Made by a program: the position numbers and the translations under genes
Notes under the pieces: generated by a model
What the model saw: the letters and a program-made list of their open reading frames with translations, nothing else
Told to the model about the DNA's origin: nothing
Databases searched by the model: none
From: Lachnobacterium bovis
GTDB taxonomy: Bacteria > Bacillota > Clostridia > Lachnospirales > Lachnospiraceae
Assembly (NCBI RefSeq): GCF_900111325.1
Contig: NZ_FOGW01000004.1
Coordinates: forward strand, 200,118 to 264,117
Direction: 5' to 3'
DNA: 64,000 nt
Shown here: piece after piece, positions 51,034 through 60,562 of the stretch
Position numbering within the stretch: position 1 is the stretch's first letter
Layout: the number at the start of each line of letters is the position of its first letter

Positions 51034-52239
51034 TTAAATATTTACGCCATTGAATTTTAATAATTCTCTTGCTGTATCAACCGAATCGATACCTTTTGCA
51101 TTTTTTACTGGAGCAAATTCTTTATTTCTTTCAACCTCAAAACCTAAGCAATTATCCATCATATAAATCATATCAATAATTAACAATTCGAATTTATATG
51201 CATTTGGTTCTTCAGGCTTAATCAATTGTCCATCCTCAGCCAAATAAGGAACTTTTTTCTTTACAATATGTGGTAATAAACTATTTTTTGAAATTTCTCT
51301 TAATTTTTCAACTTTAAATAAGTAATTAAGTGTTACTCCAAAACCATATAATAATGTTCCCTTTTCATTTCTAGCTTCTGCCATTTCAGGTGTCAATTCA
51401 TAATATTCAATAATTGATGGTTTACCATTTTCTAAGCAAAGAGCACCAACTTTTTCTTCTGAATTAGCCTTTCTAACTACTTTTGAAGAGCACTCACAAC
51501 CTGACTCTATAGTTGCACCTATAAAAACAGGATCTGCGATTCTTTGTAACACATTGTCTACTCCAAAAACATTTAACCATTCAATATTTTTCTCTTTAAG
51601 TTCCTCATCTAATCCAGCTTTCACAAGCGAATTAAACCAACCACCATTACCATTAGGTGACATGGCTAAAGAATCTTCACTCTCTAACAAAATATTACCC
51701 TCAAAATCCGTTGCTGGAGCCATATCTTGTACAAAGAATTTTACAAAATTCTTATCATAATTAAAATAATTATGTTCTTCAAAGAATTCTCTTGTATCTT
51801 TATCATTTTTTTCACTAGTCATAATATATAAAGGTATATAACATCCTGCTTCATTTGTTACATCCATAATATTATTAATCAACTGTTCAAAAATGTATAA
51901 TTCTTTAGTTTCGCCAATATTAAACATACCTTTGGCTTTATCAAAACCAAGTCGTGTTCCTTGTCCACCTGCTAATAAAATAGCCGCAACTTTACCAGCT
52001 TTAATAGCTTCTAAACCTTTTGCTTTATAATTAGTTTTATTAGCTTCAATCTCTGATAATTCCATTGCCTCAATAGGAGAAAATGAACCTCTAGCTTTTG
52101 CTTCTTGGTCAATCAAATCAAGGTACGACCAATCCATGTTCTCCAATTGTGTTTCTATTTTACTTGGCATGTTATCTATCATTTTTTTTAAATATTTTTG
52201 ATTGGTTGACTTAATCTTATTAATAACTTCGTTATTCAT
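51034..52239 (-). CDS. UDPGP-family UTP-sugar-1-phosphate uridylyltransferase
   Basis: A 401-residue nucleotidyltransferase making a UDP-sugar (UDP-GlcNAc or UDP-glucose/galactose). The UTP loop is AILLAGGQGTRLGFDKAKGMF; FFVQDMAPATDFEGNILLES and MSPNGNGGWFNSL are family substrate-site segments, closest to eukaryotic-type UDP-GlcNAc pyrophosphorylases. The ATG at 52239 follows an AAAGAGAG; the frame extends 51 bases into the LCP gene. It lies four bases after that gene and with the mutase gene makes a precursor-supply operon for wall glycans. Sugar specificity is not settled. Confidence 0.85.
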   Translation of the reverse strand: MNNEVINKIKSTNQKYLKKMIDNMPSKIETQLENMDWSYLDLIDQEAKARGSFSPIEAMELSEIEANKTNYKAKGLEAIKAGKVAAILLAGGQGTRLGFDKAKGMFNIGETKELYIFEQLINNIMDVTNEAGCYIPLYIMTSEKNDKDTREFFEEHNYFNYDKNFVKFFVQDMAPATDFEGNILLESEDSLAMSPNGNGGWFNSLVKAGLDEELKEKNIEWLNVFGVDNVLQRIADPVFIGATIESGCECSSKVVRKANSEEKVGALCLENGKPSIIEYYELTPEMAEARNEKGTLLYGFGVTLNYLFKVEKLREISKNSLLPHIVKKKVPYLAEDGQLIKPEEPNAYKFELLIIDMIYMMDNCLGFEVERNKEFAPVKNAKGIDSVDTARELLKFNGVNI

Positions 52240-52243
52240 CTTG

Positions 52244-53401
52244 TTACTCTCTTTCTTTGGAACTTTTTTCATTTTTTTCAATAGTACCAACCGTACTGAT
52301 ATTACCGGCAGTATTATTATACTTATTGGTGTCTACTATATATCTGCTCTTAGAAGTATAGCCTGTTTTTAATTTAATTCTGTTACTTATTGATTCAACA
52401 TTTTTTGATACTGAGTATTCTCCATCGTCATCACCAAACATATATTGATGTAACTCTACTACATTATTAGCCAATTCGGCTGGTATAACTGTATCTTCTC
52501 CATTTATGTTCTGTGTACCAAGTTTAAATGGAAAACCTGTAGTTGATTCAATTTGATAGTCTTTTACATGACTAACCAAACTAAGCATATCCTTTGTAGA
52601 AAGTGATGTACTAATATCATTTTTAATACTATCAATCATTGTTCCAAGCTTAGCCACATTAGACATTTTGGCCTTTTCAAGCATTGCCTGCAAAACAATT
52701 CTTTGTCTTGAAGAACGTAAATAGTCATCACCTTTTAATTTACGAATTCTAGCATATGAAGTAGCCTGTGTTCCATCTAAATGTACTTTTCCAAAAGTAT
52801 TCAATTTAGTAGTTTGCTTTCCTGTCATCATAACAATCTCAACCGTATACTCGTTGATTTTATTCATTTCAGCTCTACTAATTTCTATATCAATTCCACC
52901 AAGGGCATCTATTGCTTTTACTAATGCGCCCCAATCTACTGTAATGTAATTTTGAATATCTAAATCAAGATTAGCATTTAATGTTTTAACGGCATTCTTA
53001 ACACCGCCAATAGCATATGCACTATTGGCTTTAGCTAATCTATTTTTTCCAACTAACAAATAAGTATCACGATATACCGAGATTAATTTAACTTTTTTAT
53101 TGTCATTGTTAATACTAGCTATCATAATTGTGTCAGAATTACCGTTCTCATATTGACCACTTCCGCGGTTATCTAAGCCAAATAACGCTATATTGGTATA
53201 TTGTCCTTTTTGGAAAAATGAATCATCCGCAATTTCGTTATTAATTGCAACTTCACTTTTTTTCAAACCACCATCTTGGACATGATTGAAAAAATTAACT
53301 ACGTATAGCACAACTAATAAAACTATAAGTGCAAGGACTTCAAATGCAAATATTACAAATTTATTTTTTCTTTTTCTTTTTTTCACTACTTTTTTTGACA
53401 T
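52244..53401 (-). CDS. LytR-CpsA-Psr family cell-wall glycopolymer ligase
   Basis: A 385-residue membrane protein that attaches teichoic-acid or capsule polymers to peptidoglycan. A basic N-terminus (KKVVKKRKRKNK) and one helix (about 16-38) are followed by the extracellular LCP domain: NIALFGLDNRG, NSDTIMIASIN, KVKLISVYRDTYL, then AIDALGGIDIEI and LDGTQATSYARIRKLKGDD with Arg and Asp that bind the polyprenyl pyrophosphate. The ATG at 53401 follows GAGG eight bases earlier. It lies between the mutase and the pyrophosphorylase genes. Confidence 0.93.
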   Translation of the reverse strand: MSKKVVKKRKRKNKFVIFAFEVLALIVLLVVLYVVNFFNHVQDGGLKKSEVAINNEIADDSFFQKGQYTNIALFGLDNRGSGQYENGNSDTIMIASINNDNKKVKLISVYRDTYLLVGKNRLAKANSAYAIGGVKNAVKTLNANLDLDIQNYITVDWGALVKAIDALGGIDIEISRAEMNKINEYTVEIVMMTGKQTTKLNTFGKVHLDGTQATSYARIRKLKGDDYLRSSRQRIVLQAMLEKAKMSNVAKLGTMIDSIKNDISTSLSTKDMLSLVSHVKDYQIESTTGFPFKLGTQNINGEDTVIPAELANNVVELHQYMFGDDDGEYSVSKNVESISNRIKLKTGYTSKSRYIVDTNKYNNTAGNISTVGTIEKNEKSSKERE

Positions 53402-53455
53402 ATACTTAACCTCATTCGTTAGATAACCACACAAAAGTGACTATTTTATTTTTTT

Positions 53456-55180
53456 TTACTGAAATAATTCATTAACAGCATTCTTCAATGAATCAAGTTT
53501 AGATTCTGCATCTTCCATAGACTCACCTTTAATACCAAAATAGAATTTAATTTTTGGTTCTGTACCAGATGGTCTTACACAACACCAAGCATTATTTTCA
53601 AGTTCGTAGTATAAAACATTTGATTTTGGTAAACCAGTGCTTCCAACTTTACCAGTTTCCATATCTAATCTTGTATCATCTGCATAATCTCTAATTGCAA
53701 GAACTTTATAATCTCCAATTTGAGCAAATTTGCTTGTACGAGCCTTATCCATTAATTTTTTAAGCTCAGCAGCTCCATCAACACCCTTTAATGTTAGAGT
53801 TGAAAGTCCTTCTTTATAGTATCCATATTTTTCATATAAATCAATCATTGCATCCCATAAAGTTTTACCTTCATTTTTGCAGTATGCTGCTACTTCACAT
53901 AGCATTGTAACAGCTGCAGGTGCATCTTTATCTCTTGCATATGTTCCAGGTAAGCATCCATAACTTTCTTCAAGACCAAAAACATAATTGTTTGATCCTG
54001 TTTCTTCAAAGTTTTTAATCTGCTCTCCGATATATTTAAATCCTGTTAAAACTTCAATTAATTTAACATTGTATGCTTTAGCAATTGCCTTAGCCATATC
54101 TGTTGTAACAATTGATTCAACTAAAGCTGGATTTTCTGGCATAATACCTAATTTTGTTTTTTCTCTTAAAATATATTCAGCAATTAACATTCCTGACATA
54201 TTACCTGTAAAGCTTACATATTCACCTGTTTTTGTATCTTTACAGTATACACCTAATCTATCTGCATCAGGATCTGTTGCTAAAACAATATCTGCATCTT
54301 TTTCTTTTGCTAATTTAAGTGCAAGTTCCCATGCTTTTGGATCTTCTGGATTTGGATAATCAACAGTTGGGAAATTACCATCTGCTACTGCCTGTGTTGG
54401 CTCGATGTATACATTTTCAAATCCTAAATCTTTTAAAACTCTCTGTACTGACTCTAAACCAGTTCCATGGAAAGGTGTATAAACAACCTTGATATCTTTT
54501 GCAACTTTTTTAATGATTTCTGGATGAATTGACTGTTTTCTAAGTTCTGCGAAATATGGCTCATCAATTTCTTCTGCGACTGTTATATATAAACCAGCGT
54601 CCTTAGCTGCCTGTAAATCCATTGTCTTAACCTGTGAAAAATCTGTTACCTTAGCAACTTCTGCCATTATATTAGTATCATGTGGAGGAGTAATTTGTGC
54701 ACCATCTTCCCAATATACCTTATATCCATTATATTCTCTTGGATTATGACTAGCTGTAATAACGATACCAGCTGTACATCCTAATTTACGAACTGCAAAT
54801 GAAAGTTCTGGTGTTGGACGTAAGCTTGGGAATACATATGTTTTAATTCCGTTTGCTGCCAAACATAATGCCGCTTCCTGTGTAAATTCAGGCGACATAA
54901 TTCTACAATCATGTGCAATCACAACGCCTTTATCCTGAGCGTTTTGTGATAAAATATAATTTGCAAGTCCCTGTGTTGCCTGTCTTACAGTATAAATATT
55001 CATACGGTTTGTGCCTGCCCCAATTACACCTCTTAAGCCGGCTGTACCGAATTCAAGTGTACGATAAAATCTGTCCTCAATCTCAGCATTATCTCCCTCA
55101 ATTGCTCTTAATTCTGCTTTTGTGTCTTCATCAAAATATGAATCTGTTAACCATTTCTGATACTCTTTAGAAAAATCCAT
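53456..55180 (-). CDS. pgcA: Phosphoglucomutase/phosphomannomutase (PgcA-type)
   Basis: A 574-residue alpha-D-phosphohexomutase converting sugar 6-phosphate and 1-phosphate. The phosphoserine loop is ITASHNPREYNG, metal site TDPDADRLG, sugar loop GLEESYGC, and phosphate-binding RPSGTEPKIKFY near the end. Length and order match PgcA of Firmicutes. AGGAGG precedes the ATG. It begins the operon that continues with the LCP ligase and the UDP-sugar pyrophosphorylase, supplying glucose-1-phosphate. Confidence 0.95.
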   Translation of the reverse strand: MDFSKEYQKWLTDSYFDEDTKAELRAIEGDNAEIEDRFYRTLEFGTAGLRGVIGAGTNRMNIYTVRQATQGLANYILSQNAQDKGVVIAHDCRIMSPEFTQEAALCLAANGIKTYVFPSLRPTPELSFAVRKLGCTAGIVITASHNPREYNGYKVYWEDGAQITPPHDTNIMAEVAKVTDFSQVKTMDLQAAKDAGLYITVAEEIDEPYFAELRKQSIHPEIIKKVAKDIKVVYTPFHGTGLESVQRVLKDLGFENVYIEPTQAVADGNFPTVDYPNPEDPKAWELALKLAKEKDADIVLATDPDADRLGVYCKDTKTGEYVSFTGNMSGMLIAEYILREKTKLGIMPENPALVESIVTTDMAKAIAKAYNVKLIEVLTGFKYIGEQIKNFEETGSNNYVFGLEESYGCLPGTYARDKDAPAAVTMLCEVAAYCKNEGKTLWDAMIDLYEKYGYYKEGLSTLTLKGVDGAAELKKLMDKARTSKFAQIGDYKVLAIRDYADDTRLDMETGKVGSTGLPKSNVLYYELENNAWCCVRPSGTEPKIKFYFGIKGESMEDAESKLDSLKNAVNELFQ

Positions 55181-55248
55181 GGTGTCTGTCCTCCTACTTT
55201 TCCCTATTAAAATTATTTATCATATAAACCTTTGAGATTTAACTCAAC

Positions 55249-55316
55249 GTGTTTATTTTATCACAGTAAACACTATTTGAAAAGTTTTTACTTTTTAAAA
55301 TAAAAAATGTTATAAT
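55249..55316. promoter_or_regulatory. Divergent regulatory region of pgcA and the MerR-methyltransferase gene
   Basis: GTGTTTA (55249-55255) and TAAACAC (55267-55273) form a perfect inverted repeat that could be an operator. TATAAT at 55311-55316 with TTTACT 18 bases upstream is a possible promoter for the plus-strand gene. Confidence 0.45.
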
Positions 55317-55347
55317 AAAAAATAAATTTTTTAATGAGGATAAAAAA

Positions 55348-56577
55348 ATGAATGAGGAAAATAATGTAAATATAGACTTATCAAAATATTATACATCTGG
55401 ACAATTTGCCAAAATGGCAAACGTTTCAACACGCACCATCCGTTATTATGACACCCAAAATATATTGAAACCTTCTTATATTAATAAGAATACAATGGCT
55501 CGTTATTATACAGATGAAGATTTTGCAAAATTGCAACAAATTTTATTATTTAAATATCTTGGTTTTTCTTTAGATGAAATAAAAGAATTAACAATCAATG
55601 ATCTCGATTATCATTTTTTATTAAATTCTTTAAAACTGCAATCAACATTAATCCAAGATAAAATAGAACAAATGCAACTTGTACAAAAAGCCATTTTAGA
55701 CACTACTTCTGTTATTGAAAAAAACAAAAACATTGATTGGAGCCAAATGCTTAATCTAATACATTTAACTAATATGCAAACAAGTTTAAAAACTCAGTAT
55801 CAAAATGCAAATAACATTACTTCAAGAATTAATTTACATCAAAAATATTCCACAAACACCGAAAAATGGTTCCCATGGATTTTTAAACATTGTAAATTTA
55901 GTCCACATGAAAAAATTCTTGAAGTCGGTTGTGGCACAGGTTCTCTTTGGTTAGAAAATTCCAATTTAATTCCATCTGATATAAATATTGTTTTATCAGA
56001 TATTTCTCGTGGAATGCTTCGTGATGCACGTCGATGTTTATCGACTCTACCTTTATCAATCAAAAAAAATATAACCTTTAAAGCTTTTGATTGTCAAAAA
56101 ATACCATTTCCTGACAACACCTTTGATACTGTAATTGCTAATCATGTTCTTTTTTATTGTACAAGTTTTAAACATGCATGTTTAGAAATCAATCGTGTGT
56201 TAAAACCTAATGGCAAACTAATTTGCAGTACCTACAGTAAAAATCATATGCATGAATTAAATGAACTTGTTAATGAATTTGATTCCCGCATAATTTTATC
56301 TGCTAATAATTTATACGAAACATTTGGTCTTGAAAATGGAAAGGATTTATTAGACCAAACATTTATCAACACCGAAAAATTCATTTATAATGATGAGCTT
56401 GTAATTAATGCATCCGAGCCAATCATAGAATATATTTTATCTTGTCATGGCAATCAAAACCAATATATTCTAGACAATTATAAAGAATTTAGAAGCTATG
56501 TTGACTCAAAAATAAAACCTAATTTTAGAGTTACTAAAGAGGCATGTATATTTATTTCACATAAAAAAGAGAATTAG
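55348..56577 (+). CDS. MerR-type regulator fused to a SAM methyltransferase
   Basis: A 409-residue fusion. Residues 13-80 are a MerR helix-turn-helix with wing: YTSGQFAKMANVSTRTIRYY, then ARYYTDEDFAKLQQILLFKYLG. A dimerisation coiled coil (about 85-150) follows. Residues about 185-300 are a class I methyltransferase with motif I ILEVGCGTGSL, DIS at strand 2 and PFPDNTFDTVIANHVLFY. A C-terminal 100-residue region is unassigned. In MerR proteins the C-terminus senses the signal; here SAM or a methyl-acceptor could be sensed or modified. Monocistronic, divergent from pgcA and ahead of the rhamnose operon. TGAGGAT precedes the ATG. Confidence 0.85.
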   Translation: MNEENNVNIDLSKYYTSGQFAKMANVSTRTIRYYDTQNILKPSYINKNTMARYYTDEDFAKLQQILLFKYLGFSLDEIKELTINDLDYHFLLNSLKLQSTLIQDKIEQMQLVQKAILDTTSVIEKNKNIDWSQMLNLIHLTNMQTSLKTQYQNANNITSRINLHQKYSTNTEKWFPWIFKHCKFSPHEKILEVGCGTGSLWLENSNLIPSDINIVLSDISRGMLRDARRCLSTLPLSIKKNITFKAFDCQKIPFPDNTFDTVIANHVLFYCTSFKHACLEINRVLKPNGKLICSTYSKNHMHELNELVNEFDSRIILSANNLYETFGLENGKDLLDQTFINTEKFIYNDELVINASEPIIEYILSCHGNQNQYILDNYKEFRSYVDSKIKPNFRVTKEACIFISHKKEN

Positions 56578-56629
56578 CAGGGGTATTTTTGTGGATTTTT
56601 TACAAAATTTAATTTTTTATGTAAAAAGC

Positions 56630-56660
56630 TTGTGCATTACGTAACGTAACCCTTTATAAT
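56630..56660 (+). promoter_or_regulatory. Promoter of the dTDP-rhamnose operon with internal palindrome
   Basis: TTGTGC (56630-56635) and TATAAT (56655-56660) are 19 bases apart. Between them is TTACGTAACGTAA (56637-56649), a palindrome around a central A, placed where a repressor would block or a twisting regulator would realign the promoter. Start of rfbA is 71 bases downstream. Confidence 0.6.
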
Positions 56661-56730
56661 ACACTTATGGTTTAATCCATACTAATTTAGAACACAAAAA
56701 ATTTATGATAAACGTTAGGAGGCAAGACAA

Positions 56731-57627
56731 TTGAAAGGAATTATTCTTGCAGGTGGATCAGGTACACGCCTTTATCCATTAACAATGGTAACATCTAAAC
56801 AATTATTACCAATTTATGACAAACCAATGATTTATTATCCATTATCTGTTCTTATGAATGCAGGTATTCGTGATATCTTAATCATTTCAACACCTCAAGA
56901 CACACCACGTTTTAAAGAATTATTAAAAGATGGTAGCCAATTTGGTGTAAATTTAAGTTACGCTGTACAACCTAGTCCTGATGGATTAGCACAGGCATTT
57001 ATTATCGGTGAAGAATTCATCGGAGATGATTCTGTTGCTATGGTTCTTGGCGATAACATTTTCTCTGGACACGGTTTAAAACAGAGATTAAAAGCTGCTG
57101 TAGATAATGCTGAAAACGGCAAAGGTGCTACAGTATTTGGATACTATGTAGACGATCCTGAAAGATTTGGTATCGTTGAATTTGATAAGAATGGCAAAGC
57201 TATTTCTATCGAAGAAAAACCAGAAAAACCAAAGAGCAATTACTGTGTAACAGGTTTATATTTCTATGACAATAAAGTTATTGAATATGCAAAAAACCTT
57301 AAACCATCAGCTCGTGGCGAATTAGAAATCACAGACCTTAACAGAATTTACCTCGAAAATAACGAGTTAAACGTTGAATTATTGGGTCAAGGATTTACAT
57401 GGCTTGATACAGGTACACATGAAAGCTTAGTTGATGCTACTAACTTCATCAAGACAATTGAAACACACCAACACAGAAAAATTGCTTGTCTTGAAGAAAT
57501 CGCATACTTAAACGGTTGGATTACAAGAGAAGATGTTCTTAAAGTTTATGAAGTATTAAAGAAAAATCAATATGGACGTTATTTAATGGATGTATTAGAT
57601 GGAAAATTCATTGATACAAATCATTAA
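56731..57627 (+). CDS. rfbA: Glucose-1-phosphate thymidylyltransferase
   Basis: A 298-residue enzyme making dTDP-glucose, first step of dTDP-L-rhamnose synthesis. The nucleotide loop GIILAGGSGTRLYPLT is at the start; QPSPDGLAQAFIIGEEFIGD, VLGDNIFSGHG and EEKPEKPKSNYCVTGLYFYD follow family order, and FTWLDTGTHESL lies near the end. The start codon is TTG at 56731 with AGGAGG eight bases upstream. It leads the operon rfbA-B-D-C. Confidence 0.97.
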   Translation: MKGIILAGGSGTRLYPLTMVTSKQLLPIYDKPMIYYPLSVLMNAGIRDILIISTPQDTPRFKELLKDGSQFGVNLSYAVQPSPDGLAQAFIIGEEFIGDDSVAMVLGDNIFSGHGLKQRLKAAVDNAENGKGATVFGYYVDDPERFGIVEFDKNGKAISIEEKPEKPKSNYCVTGLYFYDNKVIEYAKNLKPSARGELEITDLNRIYLENNELNVELLGQGFTWLDTGTHESLVDATNFIKTIETHQHRKIACLEEIAYLNGWITREDVLKVYEVLKKNQYGRYLMDVLDGKFIDTNH

Positions 57628-57688
57628 TTTTTATATTTGTTTTTAAAAAATTAAATTAATCAGTATTCATTATTAGGAGGATATTATA

Positions 57689-58708
57689 ATGACTATTATC
57701 GTTACTGGTGGAGCAGGTTTTATCGGAAGTAACTTTGTTTTCCACATGTTAAACAAATACCCAGATTACAGAATCATCTGTTTAGATGCACTTACATATG
57801 CAGGTAATCTTTCAACATTAGAGCCTGTTATGGATAATCCAAATTTCAGATTTGTAAAAATCAGTATCACAGATCGTGAAGCTGTTTACAAATTATTCGA
57901 AGAAGAACATCCTGATATGGTTGTAAACTTTGCAGCTGAAAGTCACGTTGATCGTTCTATCGAAAATCCACAGGTATTCCTTGATACAAACATCATTGGT
58001 ACATCTGTACTTATGGATGCTTGTCGTAAATACGGTATTGAAAGATATCATCAGGTATCTACAGATGAAGTTTATGGTGATCTTCCACTTGATAGACCAG
58101 ACTTATTCTTCACTGAAACAACACCTATTCATACATCAAGCCCATACTCTTCTTCAAAAGCTGCAGCTGATTTATTAGTTTTAGCTTACCACAGAACTTA
58201 TGGACTTCCTGTATCAATCAGCCGTTGTTCAAACAACTACGGACCATATCACTTCCCAGAAAAATTAATTCCACTTATGGTAATTAATGCACTACATGAT
58301 AAACAACTTCCTGTTTATGGCGAAGGTTTAAATGTTCGTGACTGGTTATATGTTGAAGACCACTGTAAAGCAATCGACTTAATCATCCACAAAGGTAAAG
58401 TTGGTGAAGTATATAACGTTGGTGGACACAACGAAATGAAAAATATCGATATCGTTAAATTAATCTGCAAAGCTTTAGATAAGCCAGAATCATTAATTAC
58501 ACACGTTTCTGATCGTAAAGGTCATGATATGCGTTACGCTATCGATCCAACTAAGATTCATAATGAACTTGGTTGGTTACCAGAAACTAAATTCGAAGAT
58601 GGTATCAAGAAAACTATTCAATGGTATCTTGATAACAAAGATTGGTGGGAACCAATTGTTTCTGGAGAATACCAAAACTATTATGACAAAATGTACAAAA
58701 ATCGCTAA
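57689..58708 (+). CDS. rfbB: dTDP-glucose 4,6-dehydratase
   Basis: A 339-residue SDR enzyme converting dTDP-glucose to the 4-keto-6-deoxy sugar. NAD loop VTGGAGFIGSNF, active-site VSTDEVYGDLP with Thr-Asp-Glu, and YSSSKAAADLL with Tyr and Lys are clear. AGGAGG precedes the ATG, 61 bases after rfbA. Confidence 0.97.
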   Translation: MTIIVTGGAGFIGSNFVFHMLNKYPDYRIICLDALTYAGNLSTLEPVMDNPNFRFVKISITDREAVYKLFEEEHPDMVVNFAAESHVDRSIENPQVFLDTNIIGTSVLMDACRKYGIERYHQVSTDEVYGDLPLDRPDLFFTETTPIHTSSPYSSSKAAADLLVLAYHRTYGLPVSISRCSNNYGPYHFPEKLIPLMVINALHDKQLPVYGEGLNVRDWLYVEDHCKAIDLIIHKGKVGEVYNVGGHNEMKNIDIVKLICKALDKPESLITHVSDRKGHDMRYAIDPTKIHNELGWLPETKFEDGIKKTIQWYLDNKDWWEPIVSGEYQNYYDKMYKNR

Positions 58709-58727
58709 TATTATTTAGCTTTTACTT

Positions 58728-58757
58728 CCTCACCATATTTATTATGGTGGGGAAAAA
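58728..58757 (+). other. Hairpin between rfbB and rfbD
   Basis: CCTCACCATA (58728-58737) pairs with TATGGTGGGG (58743-58752), with one T-G pair. AAAAATTTT follows instead of a pure T-run, so it may be a partial terminator or an RNA-processing/stability hairpin that lowers rfbD-rfbC expression relative to rfbA-rfbB. Confidence 0.55.
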
Positions 58758-58784
58758 TTTTAATAAAGCAAAAAGGAGATTACA

Positions 58785-59864
58785 ATGAAAGTTCTTGTTA
58801 CTGGTGTTTGTGGCCAATTAGGTCATGATGTAGTGAATGAATTATATAAACGTAATGAAAATAACGGAACAAATTATATTTGTATTGGTTCAGATATTGC
58901 ACCATCTTACTGTGGTGTAGCTGATGGTTCTGCTGTCACAACAGCAAAATACGTTTCATTAGATATTACTGATGCCAAAGCAGTTGAAGAAGTTCTTTTA
59001 AAAGAAGATGTAGATGCAGTTGTTCACTGTGCGGCTTGGACAGCTGTTGATTTAGCTGAAGATGAAGATAAAAAAGAGAAAGTTAAAATGGTTAACTCCA
59101 TCGGTACTTTAAATCTAGTAAATGCTGTTAAAAAAATAGATTCAGCTAAAGAATCTGGTTGTAAATTTATGTATATTTCAACAGATTATGTTTTCGACGG
59201 TCAAGGATTAACTCCTTGGAATCCAGATTGTAAAGATTATGCACCACTTAATGTTTATGGTCAAACAAAACTTGATGGTGAACTTGCAGTTTCTGAAAAT
59301 CTTGATAAATACTTTATCGTTCGTATTGCTTGGGTTTTCGGACGCAATGGAAAGAACTTTATCAAAACAATGCTTAGAGTCGGAAAGAATCATGATAAAT
59401 TAACTGTCGTTTGTGATCAAATTGGTACACCAACATACACATACGATCTTGCTATTTTATTATGTGACATGCTTGCTACAGATAAATATGGTTATTACCA
59501 TGCAACAAACTCAGAAATCACTAAAGAAGGTAACCCTGCAACATCTGAAGAAGCAAAAGCTTTAATCAATGACGATAATGCTTATACAAAAGAAGGATGT
59601 AAAGCAGGATATATCAGTTGGTTTGATTTTACAAAAGAAATCTTCCGTCAAGCTGTTGAACTTGGTCATAACGAGTATTCTACAGACAAAATTGAAGTTA
59701 AACCAGTTACAACAGAAGAATATGGAGTTTCTAAAGCTGCAAGACCTTTTAATAGCCGTCTTGATAAATCTAAACTTGTTGAAAACGATTTTAATCCACT
59801 TCCAAGTTGGCAAGATGCTGTTAAACGTTATGTTAGTGAATTAGATTTTGATAATCTTGATTAA
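58785..59864 (+). CDS. rfbD: dTDP-4-dehydrorhamnose reductase
   Basis: A 359-residue SDR enzyme doing the last reduction to dTDP-L-rhamnose. NAD(P) loop VTGVCGQLGHDVV, VHCAAWTAVDLAEDE, YISTDYVFDG and YGQTKLDGE are present. It is some 60 residues longer than most RfbD proteins: extra residues lie after strand 1 (about 22-50) and in a Lys/Glu-rich insertion near 245-280. AAGGAG precedes the ATG. It lies 76 bases after rfbB with a hairpin between. Confidence 0.94.
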   Translation: MKVLVTGVCGQLGHDVVNELYKRNENNGTNYICIGSDIAPSYCGVADGSAVTTAKYVSLDITDAKAVEEVLLKEDVDAVVHCAAWTAVDLAEDEDKKEKVKMVNSIGTLNLVNAVKKIDSAKESGCKFMYISTDYVFDGQGLTPWNPDCKDYAPLNVYGQTKLDGELAVSENLDKYFIVRIAWVFGRNGKNFIKTMLRVGKNHDKLTVVCDQIGTPTYTYDLAILLCDMLATDKYGYYHATNSEITKEGNPATSEEAKALINDDNAYTKEGCKAGYISWFDFTKEIFRQAVELGHNEYSTDKIEVKPVTTEEYGVSKAARPFNSRLDKSKLVENDFNPLPSWQDAVKRYVSELDFDNLD

Positions 59865-59925
59865 TCATTATAAAAATCACATAATTATTATTTAATCATA
59901 AGAATATAGAAAGAAGGATCTTAAA

Positions 59926-60537
59926 ATGGGACAAATTAAAGTAGAAAAAAATGTTGGTGGAATCGAAGGTTTATGTGTAATAACTCCAGCTGTACACGGT
60001 GATGCTAGAGGCTACTTTATGGAAACATATAATCAAAATGATATGCACGAAGCTGGTCTTGATATGGTTTTCGTTCAAGATAACCAGTCTTCTTCTACTA
60101 AAGGTGTATTACGTGGTTTACACTTCCAGAAAGAATTTCCACAGGGAAAATTAGTACGTGCTGTTCGTGGTAACGTATTTGACGTTGCTGTTGACTTAAG
60201 AAGCAACTCAAAAACATATGGTAAATGGTTTGGTGTAGAACTTTCTGAAGAAAACAAAAAACAATTCTACATCCCAGAAGGTTTTGCTCACGGATTTTTA
60301 GTTTTATCTGATGTTGCTGAATTCTGCTACAAAGTAACAGATTTCTATCATCCTGGCGATGAAGGCGGAATGGCTTGGAATGATCCTGAAATTGGTATTG
60401 AATGGCCACAATTAAAAGGCGAATATAACGGAACAGCTTCTGGTGAAGGATATACACTTGAAGATGGTACACCACTTAACTTAAGTGATAAAGATCAAAA
60501 ATGGCTTGGTTTAAAAGATACTTTTAAATTCAACTAA
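59926..60537 (+). CDS. rfbC: dTDP-4-dehydrorhamnose 3,5-epimerase
   Basis: A 203-residue cupin epimerase. HGDARGYFMETYNQ, LRGLHFQKEFPQGKLVRAVRG (catalytic His) and YIPEGFAHGFLVLSD are standard. It closes the operon. GAAGGA precedes the ATG. All four enzymes for dTDP-L-rhamnose are now present, implying rhamnose in the wall or capsule. Confidence 0.96.
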   Translation: MGQIKVEKNVGGIEGLCVITPAVHGDARGYFMETYNQNDMHEAGLDMVFVQDNQSSSTKGVLRGLHFQKEFPQGKLVRAVRGNVFDVAVDLRSNSKTYGKWFGVELSEENKKQFYIPEGFAHGFLVLSDVAEFCYKVTDFYHPGDEGGMAWNDPEIGIEWPQLKGEYNGTASGEGYTLEDGTPLNLSDKDQKWLGLKDTFKFN

Positions 60538-60562
60538 TAATCATTAATATATAAATACAAAT

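Noticed and set aside
60098..60475. 125-residue antisense frame inside rfbC
   Set aside because: rfbC is a clear family member; the antisense frame lacks a ribosome binding site and is rich in residues typical of reversed low-GC coding sequence.
56731..60537. Rhamnose genes as an O-antigen/LPS locus
   Set aside because: All other envelope genes are Gram-positive types (LCP, PrkC, GtrA-like), no LPS genes are seen; rhamnose is more likely in wall polysaccharide or capsule.
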